Assembly: GCF_002902905.1 (NCBI RefSeq)
Contig: NZ_CP026124.1
Location: forward strand, 4,216,001 to 4,280,000
Source: Achromobacter sp. AONIH1
GTDB lineage: Bacteria > Pseudomonadota > Gammaproteobacteria > Burkholderiales > Burkholderiaceae_B
Length of the DNA: 64,000 nt
Direction: 5' to 3'
The notes beneath the pieces are model-generated. The model was not told where the DNA came from and made no database searches. It worked only from the letters and a program-made list of their open reading frames with translations. Shown in pieces: positions 9,059 to 17,336 of this stretch (positions within the stretch are counted from its first letter, which is position 1; each line of letters opens with the position of its first letter). The position numbers were made by a program, and so were the translations under genes.

Positions 9059-9498
9059 ACCTGAGCCTGCCCGCGCCGCCCGCGCTGCTGGCCCGGCTGG
9101 GCCGCAAGCTGCCGGCGCCGCTCGTGTCGCTGCACTTCACCGCCGGGCTGGAGCTGGCGCGTCGCTTCAAATGGCTGGCGCCGCCGGCCGAGCTGGATGG
9201 CCGGCGCTTCGCCATCACCGTCGAGGACCTGGGCCTGCGCAGCTGCTTCGCCGTGCGCGGCGGCGCGTTCCGCCCCGTGTGGGACGGCGCGCCGGCCGAG
9301 CTTGAACTGGGCGCCAGGCTGGCCGACTTCCTGGCGCTGATGCGCGCGGACATGGACGCCGACACCTTGTTCTTCCAGCGCCGGCTGCGGATATCCGGCG
9401 ACACCGAGCTGGGCCTGATCGTGAAGAACTGGCTGGACGCCTCGCCGCGGCCGGCCTGGCTGGACAAGCTGGGCGCGCTGGGGAGGCCGCAAGCCTGA
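9055..9498 (+). CDS. ubiT: Ubiquinone biosynthesis accessory factor UbiT (SCP2 domain)
   Basis: This 147-residue protein consists mainly of an SCP2/sterol-carrier-like lipid-binding domain, as in E. coli UbiT (YhbT). It is needed for anaerobic ubiquinone synthesis and probably presents the polyprenyl intermediates. Conserved stretches include [16 protein letters not shown] and VKNWLDA. Its ATG overlaps the ubiV stop (ATGA), which completes a ubiUVT operon and supports the assignment more strongly than the short domain alone. Confidence 0.92.
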   Translation: MNLSLPAPPALLARLGRKLPAPLVSLHFTAGLELARRFKWLAPPAELDGRRFAITVEDLGLRSCFAVRGGAFRPVWDGAPAELELGARLADFLALMRADMDADTLFFQRRLRISGDTELGLIVKNWLDASPRPAWLDKLGALGRPQA

Positions 9499-9603
9499 GG
9501 CCGGGATGGGCGGCTGGCATGACCGCTGGCGGCGCGGGGGCTTGACGCGTCCGCGCCGCCAGTCGTGCTATATCCTCGGGCCGACACCGCAACGGAGCAC
9601 AGC

Positions 9604-10320
9604 ATGAGGATATTGATCGTGGGCGCCAGCAAGGGCCTGGGCCGCGCCCTGGCCGAAGGGCTGGGGCAGGACGCGGAAATGATCATCGGCGTATCGCGCA
9701 AGGCGCCCACGGACCTGACGGTGGCGCCGTCCTGCGCGCTGCGCTGGATCGAGGCGGACCTGTCCGACCCCGAGGCCGCCGCCGCGCGCATCGCCGACCA
9801 GGCGCCGGCCGAACTGGACGCCATTCTCTACAACGTCGGCGTGTGGGAAGACAAGGCTTTCACCGACGATTACGACTTCCTGGCCGATTCGCCGCAACAG
9901 ATCGCGCGGCTGCTGGACATCAACATCACCGGCACGATCCTGCTGTTGCAACGGCTGATCCCGCGCCTGCTGGGTCGCGCCAAGCCGCAGCTGGTGCTGA
10001 CCGGTTCGACCTCCGGATTGCCGCGCAGCGGCCGGCCCGAAGTGGCGTTCGGCGCTTCCAAGGCGGCGCTGTCGGGCATCGCCGACGCGCTGCGCGAGCG
10101 TTTCCGGGCGCAGCGGCTGGCGGTCACCTGCCTGCAGCTGGGCTACCTGAACACCGAGGACGGGCTGGCGGTGGCGCGCGATGACGCCAGCCGGCGCGGC
10201 GAGGGCACGCTGGCGCCGGTGCACGATGTGGTGGCGATGGTGCGGGCGCTGCTCAGCCTGTCCGATGCTGCTTTCGTGCGGGAACTGGTGCTGCCGGCGA
10301 TCCTCGACGAACGCTTCTGA
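9604..10320 (+). CDS. Short-chain dehydrogenase/reductase family protein
   Basis: This 238-residue Rossmann protein has the cofactor motif GASKGLGR near the N-terminus, an NVG motif (YNVGVWED) and a catalytic-type serine followed by the lysine of FGASKAAL. The usual YxxxK tyrosine is replaced by phenylalanine (VAFGASK), so classical dehydrogenase activity is doubtful. The substrate cannot be predicted. GGAG precedes the chosen ATG; an in-frame ATG at 9565 lacks such support. It converges with the ABC permease gene, and the stops are 10 bases apart. Confidence 0.8.
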   Translation: MRILIVGASKGLGRALAEGLGQDAEMIIGVSRKAPTDLTVAPSCALRWIEADLSDPEAAAARIADQAPAELDAILYNVGVWEDKAFTDDYDFLADSPQQIARLLDINITGTILLLQRLIPRLLGRAKPQLVLTGSTSGLPRSGRPEVAFGASKAALSGIADALRERFRAQRLAVTCLQLGYLNTEDGLAVARDDASRRGEGTLAPVHDVVAMVRALLSLSDAAFVRELVLPAILDERF

Positions 10321-10330
10321 GGCCGGCCGC

Positions 10331-12529
10331 TCAGAGCCGCCCCGTCTCCATCGCCCGCGCCACCCGCGACAGCGCCAGGCTGGCCGCGAAGTACAGCGCG
10401 GCCACCGCCAGGTAGACCTCGACGTGATAGGGCCGCCAGGCCGTGCCGGCCACCACGGCCTTGGCCGCGCCCAGCACGTCGAACACGCCGATGATGCTGA
10501 CCAGCGAGGTATCCTTGACCGCGCCCACGAATACGCCCAGCGCCGCCGGCGCGGCGATGCGCCGGGCCTGCGGCCAGATCACGGCCTGGTAGGCCAGGGC
10601 GGAGCCCATGCCCAGCGCGCGGGCCGCCGCCATCTGGCCCGGTGGGATGGCCTGCAGCGCGCCGCGCAGCACCTCGGCCAGCAGGCAGGCGGTGTGCAGC
10701 GTCAGCGCGGCCAGCGCCATGCTGAACTTGGACACGCCGCCGCCCAGCAGCATGGGCAGCACGAAGGACGCGAACAGCAGTTGCGTCACCAGCGGCACGC
10801 CGCGCACGGCCTCGATCAGCGTGGCGGCGGCGAACGAGCCGGCGGGACTGGACGAGCGGCGCAGCAGCGCCAGACCGGCCGCCAGCGGCACGGCGGCCAA
10901 CAGCGCCGCGATCGCCAGGATCAGCGTGACCAGCAGGCCGCCCCAGCGCAGCGGGCCGATGGCCTCGCCGCCCCAGGGCCAGCCGGACAGCGCGCCGGCG
11001 GCAAGCGCCAGTGCGGCGATGGCGACGCCGGCGCGTATCCGTCCGGACAGCCGGCCCGCGCCCAGCGCGACGGCGACCGCCAGCAGCAGCGCGGCGCAGG
11101 CAACCAGGGCGGGGCCGCGATGCGCCGGCTGCATCGCGCCGAACAGCAACAGGGGCAGGTTCTCGCCCACGGCGGCCCAGCAGGCGCCGGCGGCTTGCGC
11201 GCAGGCCGCCGCGTCGCCGCGCCAGACGGCGTTGAGCAAGGCCCAGTCGGCGAGCGAACCGGCGGCGAGCAGCGCCGCCAGCAGCACGGCCGTCCTGGCC
11301 AGTCGCCGCGTCCAGCGTCCGCCGCCTTGCCCCGCGAGGGCGGCAAGCAATGCCGGCCGTTCGCCCAGGCGCGCGCCGTGCAGATCGCCCGGACCATGCC
11401 GGGCGCAGCGGGCGTTCCACGCGGACAGCGCGCCGCCCAGCGCCAGGGCCAGGCCCAGATAGGCCGCCAGCGCCAGCGAGATGCCTTCCAGCGCCAGGCC
11501 GGTCTGCGTGATGGCGGTGTTGATGACGGCCATCAGGTCCTGGTAGCCGATGGCGATGGCCAGCGTGCTGTTCTTGATCAGCGCCAGGCACTGGTTGGCG
11601 TAAGGCGGCAGCGCCACGCGCGCGGCATTGGGCGCGACCACGAGGCGCAGGATGTCCGGGCGCGACAGCGCCAGCGCCTGTCCGGCCTCGACCAGCCCCG
11701 CTGGCACCGCGCGCACCGAGGCGCGCACGATGTCGGCGATATAGGCGGCATGGAACACCGACAGGCCGATGACCAGTGTGGCGAATTCGATGCTGGGTTG
11801 CCAGCCGCCTTGCAGGCCCAGTCCGCGCCGGACTGGCAGTTCGACGATGGGCGCGGGCAGGAGGGTCCAGGCGAGCAGCAGGCCGGCCAGCGCCAGCCAG
11901 GGCGCGACGCGGATGAGCAGAACGCGTCTACGATGCGTGGGGCCGTCCATCGCGAGCCGCCGGCGTCGAATCGCCCAGCCCGCGATCAACATGGCGACAA
12001 TCAGGCTCGCCGCTTGTGGCAGCCAGCCGTGCAGCGCCGGCAGCGCCAGTCCGCGATTGGACAGCAGCACCGACGGCAGCGGTTCCCAGGCCTGGCGCGC
12101 GTCGGGCAGGCGCAGCAGCAGGCCGTACCAGACGAAGAGCTGCAACAGCACCGGGGTGTTGCGCAGCGGCGCGATGATGACGGCCGCCAGCCGCGACGCC
12201 ACCGGCTCGGGCGACAGGCGCGCCAGGCCCAGCGCCACGCCCAGCAGCGTGGCCAGGGGCAGGGCGGCCAGCGCCACCGTCAGCGTGTTGACCAGGCCGG
12301 CCGCCAGCGACATCCAGTAGGGATCCTCGGGCAGCACGTCGAGCAGGCTTTCCGAGATGCGAAAGCCCGAGGCCTGGAACAGGAAGCCGAAGCCGCCGTG
12401 CACGCCGCGCGCGGCCTGTACGGATTCGATCTGCAGGGCCAGCAGCGCGGCCAGCCCGCCCAGGCCCAGGATCCAGGCCAGCGCGGCGGGCCAGCGGCGC
12501 GGCGCGGCCGGCAGGGCGAGCGCGCTCAT
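10331..12529 (-). CDS. Fused two-domain polar amino-acid ABC permease (AapQ-AapM type)
   Basis: This 732-residue membrane protein contains two complete HisM/AapQ-like permease domains in one chain. The first half (about 1-390) has the coupling loop EAGQALALSRPDILRL; the second half (about 391-732) has ARALGMGSALAYQAVIWPQA. In the Rhizobium AapJQMP system these are separate proteins of about 400 and 385 residues. The binding protein lies 55 bases upstream in the same direction. No ATPase gene (aapP) is adjacent, so the ATPase must be supplied from elsewhere. Import of general L-amino acids is the likely role. Confidence 0.87.
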   Translation of the reverse strand: MSALALPAAPRRWPAALAWILGLGGLAALLALQIESVQAARGVHGGFGFLFQASGFRISESLLDVLPEDPYWMSLAAGLVNTLTVALAALPLATLLGVALGLARLSPEPVASRLAAVIIAPLRNTPVLLQLFVWYGLLLRLPDARQAWEPLPSVLLSNRGLALPALHGWLPQAASLIVAMLIAGWAIRRRRLAMDGPTHRRRVLLIRVAPWLALAGLLLAWTLLPAPIVELPVRRGLGLQGGWQPSIEFATLVIGLSVFHAAYIADIVRASVRAVPAGLVEAGQALALSRPDILRLVVAPNAARVALPPYANQCLALIKNSTLAIAIGYQDLMAVINTAITQTGLALEGISLALAAYLGLALALGGALSAWNARCARHGPGDLHGARLGERPALLAALAGQGGGRWTRRLARTAVLLAALLAAGSLADWALLNAVWRGDAAACAQAAGACWAAVGENLPLLLFGAMQPAHRGPALVACAALLLAVAVALGAGRLSGRIRAGVAIAALALAAGALSGWPWGGEAIGPLRWGGLLVTLILAIAALLAAVPLAAGLALLRRSSSPAGSFAAATLIEAVRGVPLVTQLLFASFVLPMLLGGGVSKFSMALAALTLHTACLLAEVLRGALQAIPPGQMAAARALGMGSALAYQAVIWPQARRIAAPAALGVFVGAVKDTSLVSIIGVFDVLGAAKAVVAGTAWRPYHVEVYLAVAALYFAASLALSRVARAMETGRL

Positions 12530-12584
12530 GGCGCGCCGCGTCCGATTCGCGCCGCCGGCGCGCGCCGGGCAGCGCCAGCGCGCG

Positions 12585-13628
12585 TCATTGGAACGGCGGC
12601 GAGTACAGCAGGCCGCCCTGGTTCCATTGCGCGTTCAGGCCGCGCTCAAGCTTCAGCGGCGTGGCCGCGCCCAGGTTGCGGTTCCAGACCTCGCCGTAGT
12701 TGCCCACGGCCTTGATGGCGTTGCGCGCCCACTGCTCGTCCAGGCCGAAGCTCTTGCCGATGCCGGGCTCCGCGCCCAGCAGGCGGCGCACCTGCGCGTC
12801 CGCGCCCTGCGCCTGGCTGTCGGCGTTGGCGGCGGTGACGCCCAGTTCCTCGGCGGCCACCAGCGCGTTGACGGTCCAGCGCACGATGGCGCTCCAGTTG
12901 GGATCGTCCTGGCGCACGAAGGGGCCGAGCGGCGACTTGTTGATGCGCTCGGGCAGGATCACGAAGTCATCCGGATTGGCGGCGCGCGCGGCGCGGCTGG
13001 CGGCCAGCGTGGAGGCGTCCGACAGGTAGACGTCGCAGCGGCCCGCGTAGAAGGCCTGTTCCAGCTCCACCAGGTTCTCGATCACGACGGGCCGGTACGA
13101 CAGCTTGTGCTTATTGAAGTAGTCGACCAGGTTCTGTTCGTTGACGGTGCCCGGCTGCACGCAGACCTGCGCGCCGTCCAGTTCGGCGGCGCTCTTGACG
13201 CCCAGCTTCTTCGGCACCATGAAGCCCTGGCCGTCGTAGAACACGATGCCGGCCGAGACGATGCCCAGGCCGGCGTCGCGGCCCGAGGTGATGGTGGTGT
13301 TGCGGTTCAGCACGTCGATCTCGCCGCTTTGCAGCGCGGGAAAGCGTTGCTGCGAACTGAGCGGCACGAAGCGGGTCTTGGACGCGTCGCCCAGCACGGC
13401 GGCGGCCAGCGCGCGGCACAGGTCGGCGTCCAGGCCGGTCCAGCGGCCCTGCGCGTCGGCGATGGACAGGCCGGCCGAGCCCTGGCTCACGCCGCAGACC
13501 AGCTCGCCGCGCTTCTTGATGGCGTCCACCGTGGGGCCGGCCTGCGCCGCGCCCGCCATGGCCAGCGCCGCCGCCGCGACCGTCGTGGCCTTGATAAGGA
13601 AATGGATGCCGATGCGTCGTGCCTTCAT
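12585..13628 (-). CDS. Polar amino-acid ABC transporter periplasmic binding protein (AapJ-like)
   Basis: This 347-residue solute-binding protein has a Sec signal peptide (residues 1 to about 30, ending AGAAQA) and a type 3 binding-protein fold. The family signature appears in KKRGELVCGVSQGSAGLS and DLCRALAAAVLGD. The AapJ-like length is greater than that of small HisJ-type proteins. The start was placed at MKARRIG, just before the signal peptide, with an AGGACAGG sequence upstream. It is the first gene of an operon with the fused permease and faces the aminotransferase gene across 211 bases. Confidence 0.92.
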   Translation of the reverse strand: MKARRIGIHFLIKATTVAAAALAMAGAAQAGPTVDAIKKRGELVCGVSQGSAGLSIADAQGRWTGLDADLCRALAAAVLGDASKTRFVPLSSQQRFPALQSGEIDVLNRNTTITSGRDAGLGIVSAGIVFYDGQGFMVPKKLGVKSAAELDGAQVCVQPGTVNEQNLVDYFNKHKLSYRPVVIENLVELEQAFYAGRCDVYLSDASTLAASRAARAANPDDFVILPERINKSPLGPFVRQDDPNWSAIVRWTVNALVAAEELGVTAANADSQAQGADAQVRRLLGAEPGIGKSFGLDEQWARNAIKAVGNYGEVWNRNLGAATPLKLERGLNAQWNQGGLLYSPPFQ

Positions 13629-13839
13629 ACCTGTCCTGTATTCGTCGTATGCAAGAAAGGCATGCATTCTAGGTGTGGCCGCGTGGGAATCGAGCGACTG
13701 TCTCGTCATATGGATATGAGCACTAAGCCTTATCGTTATCGTGTTCACGTCCCTACAATTCCCTGCATCCGAGGCCCGTTGCACGTGGCGGGCCCGCCGG
13801 CGCTGGCGCCGGTTTTTATCGTTGTGGAGCAGATGGCGC
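13629..13839. promoter_or_regulatory. Divergent promoter region, binding protein / aminotransferase
   Basis: This 211-base region separates two divergent genes. Its middle is clearly richer in A+T than the surroundings (ATATGGATATGAGCAC and CTTATCGTTATCG), as expected for promoters. No operator was recognised with confidence. Confidence 0.5.
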
Positions 13840-14976
13840 ATGCGTTGGCAGGATGAGTTCAGGCAGTTCTTTCCCATCACCCGGGACCGCGTCTACGCCA
13901 ACATCGCCTACACCAGTCCGCTGTCGCCCAGGGTGGCCTCGGCGGTGGCCGATTTCTTCGACGGCATCGCCCATGCGCGCAGCGACAAGCCGGGCTGGCT
14001 GGCCGATGCCGACGCGCTGCGCGCGCGCCTGGCCCGGCTGATCGGCGGCGACGCGCGCCGGCTGGCCTTCACCAAGAACACGACGGAGGGGCTGAACACC
14101 GTGGCCCAGGGCCTGCCCTGGCGCGAAGGCGACAACCTGGTGGTGGACGACCAGGAGCATCCTTCGAACGCGCTGCCGTGGCTGAGCCTGCGACGGCGCG
14201 GCGTGGACGTGCGCGTGGCCTCGTCGGGCGGGCATCGCTACACCGTGGACGACATCTGGGCGCGCGTGGATGCGCGCACGCGGCTGGTCGCGCTGTCCTG
14301 GGTGCAGTACGCCACGGGCCTGCGCAGCGACATCGCGGAGCTGGGCCGGCGCTGCGCGGCGCGCGACATCTGGCTGGTGGTGGACGGCATACAGGGCGCC
14401 GGCCTGCTGCGCGCGCGGGTCGACGACTGGGGCGTGGACGCGTTCGCCTGCGGCGCGCACAAGGGCCTGCTCGGCCCGCTGGGCGTGGGCTTCCTGCATC
14501 TGTCGCCGGCGCTGCTGGACGCGCTGGATCCGCCGTACCTGGGGCCGTCCGGCGGCCTGTCGCTGGACAAGTCCGGACTCGAGTGGCGCGTCGCCGCGCC
14601 CGACCGCCAGGACGCGCGGCGGCTGGAGACCGGCAATCTGAATTACCCCGGCATCGCCGGCTGGGCCGGGGCGCTGGACCTGATCGAGCAGGCCGACCCG
14701 GCGCGCATCGAGCCCTGGGCGCTGGAATTGTCGCGCGCGCTGGCCGACGGCCTGCGCGGCCTGGGCCTGGACGTGGTGTCGCCGGCCGACGCGTCCATGC
14801 GCAGCACCACCACGGCGCTGCGCCTGCCCGATCCGGCGGCCGCGCTGGCCCATCTGGCCGAGGCCGGGGTGGTGGCCAGCATTGTGGAGTATGGTTACGT
14901 GCGCCTGTCATTGGGCGCCTATAACAACCACGAGGATGTGGACCGCATCCTGCGCGCCGCGCGCGGATGGGTCTAG
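13840..14976 (+). CDS. Class V aminotransferase family PLP enzyme
   Basis: This 378-residue fold-type I PLP enzyme resembles the cysteine desulfurase/isopenicillin epimerase branch of class V. The PLP lysine is Lys208 in CGAHKGLLGP, and the aspartate of VVDGIQGAG binds the pyridine nitrogen. No mobile active-site cysteine loop like that of IscS was seen, so sulfur transfer is not supported. The start MRWQDEF follows TGGAGC by ten bases. The TAG stop is part of the CTAG that flanks the palindromic element downstream. The substrate is unknown; the amino-acid importer opposite hints at amino-acid use. Confidence 0.85.
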   Translation: MRWQDEFRQFFPITRDRVYANIAYTSPLSPRVASAVADFFDGIAHARSDKPGWLADADALRARLARLIGGDARRLAFTKNTTEGLNTVAQGLPWREGDNLVVDDQEHPSNALPWLSLRRRGVDVRVASSGGHRYTVDDIWARVDARTRLVALSWVQYATGLRSDIAELGRRCAARDIWLVVDGIQGAGLLRARVDDWGVDAFACGAHKGLLGPLGVGFLHLSPALLDALDPPYLGPSGGLSLDKSGLEWRVAAPDRQDARRLETGNLNYPGIAGWAGALDLIEQADPARIEPWALELSRALADGLRGLGLDVVSPADASMRSTTTALRLPDPAAALAHLAEAGVVASIVEYGYVRLSLGAYNNHEDVDRILRAARGWV

Positions 14977-15134
14977 TGTGCTGTCCCGTAGATACGCCCG
15001 CACGAAATCCACCCCTAGCCGCCATGGCGTCGTTGCAAATCCTCGTGATACCTACGGGTATCACTGCGGTTTGCGCCTAGCCCTGACGCCTATGGATGAA
15101 TTTCGTCATGCGGACGTACCTACGGGACAGCACA
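14977..15134. mobile_element. 158-bp near-perfect palindrome with terminal inverted repeats (MITE-like)
   Basis: The element begins TGTGCTGTCCCGTAG (14977-14991) and ends with the exact reverse complement (15120-15134). It is flanked on both sides by CTAG (14973-14976 and 15135-15138), which could be a 4-bp target duplication. The arms remain largely complementary inward (GCCCGCACGAAAT against ATTTCGTCATGCGGA), down to a perfect GTGATACC-TACG-GGTATCAC hairpin at 15045-15064. The two centres of symmetry coincide within a base. There is no coding capacity. A folded RNA from it could also act as a terminator. Confidence 0.7.
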
Positions 15135-15180
15135 CTAGGAAAACCTTTCGCATCAACGCAATCGTTCCGAGGAGAAGCAG

Positions 15181-16476
15181 ATGAGCGACAGCAAGAAACC
15201 CAATTGGCGTCTGGAAACCGTGGCCGTGCATGGCGGCTACCGGCCCGACCCCACCACCCGCGCGGTGGCGGTGCCGATCTACCAGACCGTGGCCTACGCG
15301 TTCGACGACACGCAGCACGGCGCCGACCTGTTCGACCTGAAGGTCGCGGGCAATATCTACACCCGCATCATGAACCCGACCACCGACGTGCTGGAACAGC
15401 GCGTCGCGGCGCTGGAAGGCGGCATCGCCGCGCTGGCGCTGGCCTCGGGCCAGGCCGCCGTGACCTACGCGATCCTGACCATCGCCGAGGCGGGCGACAA
15501 CATCGTCTCGTCCAGCACGCTGTATGGCGGCACCTACAACCTGTTCGCCCACACGCTGCCGCAGTACGGCATCACCACGCGCTTCGCGGATCCGCGCGAT
15601 ATCGGCTCGTTCGAGAAGCAGATCAACGAACGCACCAAGGCGATCTTCGCCGAGTCCGTCGGCAACCCGCTGGGCAACATCACCGACATCGCCGCGCTGG
15701 CCGAGCTGGCGCACCGCCACGGCCTGCCGCTGATCGTCGACAACACCGTGCCCTCGCCGTACCTGCTGCGTCCGATCGAGCACGGCGCGGACATCGTGGT
15801 GCAGTCGCTGACCAAGTACCTGGGCGGTCATGGCACCAGCCTGGGCGGCGCCATCATCGACTCGGGCAAGTTCCCCTGGGCCGAGCACAAGGCCCGCTTC
15901 AAGCGCCTGAACGAACCCGACATCAGCTATCACGGGGTGGTCTATACCGAGGCCTTCGGCCCGGCCGCCTATATCGGCCGCGCCCGCGTGGTGCCGCTGC
16001 GCAACACCGGCGCGGCGATCTCGCCGTTCAATTCCTTCCAGATCCTGCAGGGCATCGAGACGCTGGCGCTGCGGGTGGATCGCATCGTCGAGAACGCGGT
16101 CAAGGTCGCCGGCTTCCTGCGCGAGCATCCCAAGGTCGAGTGGGTCAACTATGCCGGCCTGCCGGATCACCCCGACCATGCGTTGGTGCGGAAGTACCTG
16201 GGCGGCAAGGCGCCGGGCCTGTTCACCTTCGGCGTGAAGGGCGGCCGCGAGGCCGGCGCGCGCTTCCAGGACGCGCTGCAGCTGTTCACCCGCCTGGTCA
16301 ACATCGGCGACGCCAAGTCGCTGGCCACGCACCCGGCGTCCACCACGCACCGCCAGCTCAATCCCGAAGAGCTGCAAAAGGCCGGCGTGCGCGAGGAAAC
16401 CGTGCGCCTGTCGATCGGCATCGAACACATCGACGACCTGATCGCCGATCTGGACCAGGCCCTGGCGCAGGTGTGA
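15181..16476 (+). CDS. metY: O-acetylhomoserine sulfhydrylase family enzyme
   Basis: This 431-residue Cys/Met-metabolism PLP enzyme should make homocysteine from O-acetylhomoserine and sulfide in the cytoplasm. The family landmarks are in order: VAVHGGYRPD at the N-terminus, IYTRIMNPT, ASGQAAVTYAI, and the PLP lysine Lys212 in SLTKYLGGHGTS. The length fits MetY rather than the shorter MetB/MetC (about 390). GAGGAGAAGCAG lies just before the ATG. The palindromic element separates it from the aminotransferase; the downstream hydrolase starts two bases after its stop. Confidence 0.93.
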   Translation: MSDSKKPNWRLETVAVHGGYRPDPTTRAVAVPIYQTVAYAFDDTQHGADLFDLKVAGNIYTRIMNPTTDVLEQRVAALEGGIAALALASGQAAVTYAILTIAEAGDNIVSSSTLYGGTYNLFAHTLPQYGITTRFADPRDIGSFEKQINERTKAIFAESVGNPLGNITDIAALAELAHRHGLPLIVDNTVPSPYLLRPIEHGADIVVQSLTKYLGGHGTSLGGAIIDSGKFPWAEHKARFKRLNEPDISYHGVVYTEAFGPAAYIGRARVVPLRNTGAAISPFNSFQILQGIETLALRVDRIVENAVKVAGFLREHPKVEWVNYAGLPDHPDHALVRKYLGGKAPGLFTFGVKGGREAGARFQDALQLFTRLVNIGDAKSLATHPASTTHRQLNPEELQKAGVREETVRLSIGIEHIDDLIADLDQALAQV

Positions 16477-16478
16477 CG

Positions 16479-17312
16479 ATGGCGATGATGCAACGCAGAA
16501 CCCTGCTGAAGCTGGTGGCGGGCCTGCCCGCCGTGGCCGCCGCGCCCGCGCTGGCGGCCGGCAGGCAGGGCGCCGCCGGCAAGGACGCCGGCGGCAAGAC
16601 CTATGTGCTGGCGCATGGCTCCTGGCATGGCGGCTGGTGCTGGCGGCCGGTGGCCGAGCGCCTGGCGGCGGCAGGCCACCGGGTGTACGCGCCCAGCTAT
16701 ACCGGCATGGGCGACCGCGCCCACCTGCTGTCCCGCAGCATCACCATCGATACCTTCGTCGAGGACCTGGTGCAGGTCATCCAGACCGAGGAGCTGAACG
16801 ACGTGATCCTGGTGGGCCACAGCTTCGGCGGCATCCCGATCACGGGCGTGGCCGATCGGATCCCGGAACGGCTGGCGCACCTGGTGTACTTCGACGCGAT
16901 CGTGCTGCAAAGCGGCCAGAACGCGTTCTCGGTCTATCCGCAGGCCGACGCCGACGCGCGCATCGCGGCGGCCTCCAAGGCCACCGACGGGCTGGCGGTG
17001 CCGATCCCGGATCCGATTCCCGCGGCCTGGGGTTTCAAGGAAGGCAGCGCCGACCACGCCTGGGTCAAGCGCCGCCTGACCGCGCATCCGCTGGCCAGCT
17101 ACACCACGCCGCTCACGCTCAAGCATCCGATCGGCAACGGCCGGCCGCGCACCTACATCCATTGCACCCAGCCCGAGCTGGGCGTGCTGGAAGCCTCGCG
17201 CAAGCTGGTCAAGTCGCAGCCGGGCTGGAACTGGGTGGACCTGGCCGCGCCGCACGAGGCGCACATCACGCATCCGGATCAGCTCTCGGCCCTGCTGCTG
17301 GGCCTGTCCTGA
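16479..17312 (+). CDS. Exported alpha/beta hydrolase (methyl-esterase/hydroxynitrile-lyase type)
   Basis: The 277-residue protein has an N-terminal export signal with an arginine pair (MQRRTLLKLVAG...ALAA, so Tat or Sec) followed by an alpha/beta hydrolase domain. The nucleophile is Ser115 in GHSFGGI and the histidine lies in PHEAHITHP near the C-terminus. HGSWHGGWCW near the start of the domain is typical of the plant-like salicylate methylesterase/hydroxynitrile lyase branch. It begins two bases after the sulfhydrylase gene, so the two are probably cotranscribed. The substrate is unknown. Confidence 0.85.
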   Translation: MAMMQRRTLLKLVAGLPAVAAAPALAAGRQGAAGKDAGGKTYVLAHGSWHGGWCWRPVAERLAAAGHRVYAPSYTGMGDRAHLLSRSITIDTFVEDLVQVIQTEELNDVILVGHSFGGIPITGVADRIPERLAHLVYFDAIVLQSGQNAFSVYPQADADARIAAASKATDGLAVPIPDPIPAAWGFKEGSADHAWVKRRLTAHPLASYTTPLTLKHPIGNGRPRTYIHCTQPELGVLEASRKLVKSQPGWNWVDLAAPHEAHITHPDQLSALLLGLS

Positions 17313-17316
17313 GGCG

Positions 17317-17334
17317 GGAAGGGCCGGCCCTTCC
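17317..17334. terminator. 18-bp perfect palindrome between convergent genes
   Basis: GGAAGGGCC followed directly by GGCCCTTCC lies between the stops of the exported hydrolase and the AraC gene. Its position suits a bidirectional transcription barrier, but there is no loop and no T run, so intrinsic termination is uncertain. Confidence 0.4.
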
Positions 17335-17336
17335 GC

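Noticed and set aside
10181..12715. Long plus-strand frame opposite the fused permease
   Set aside because: It is a Gln/Arg/Gly-rich shadow; the minus strand encodes two recognisable permease domains and a signal-peptide binding protein.
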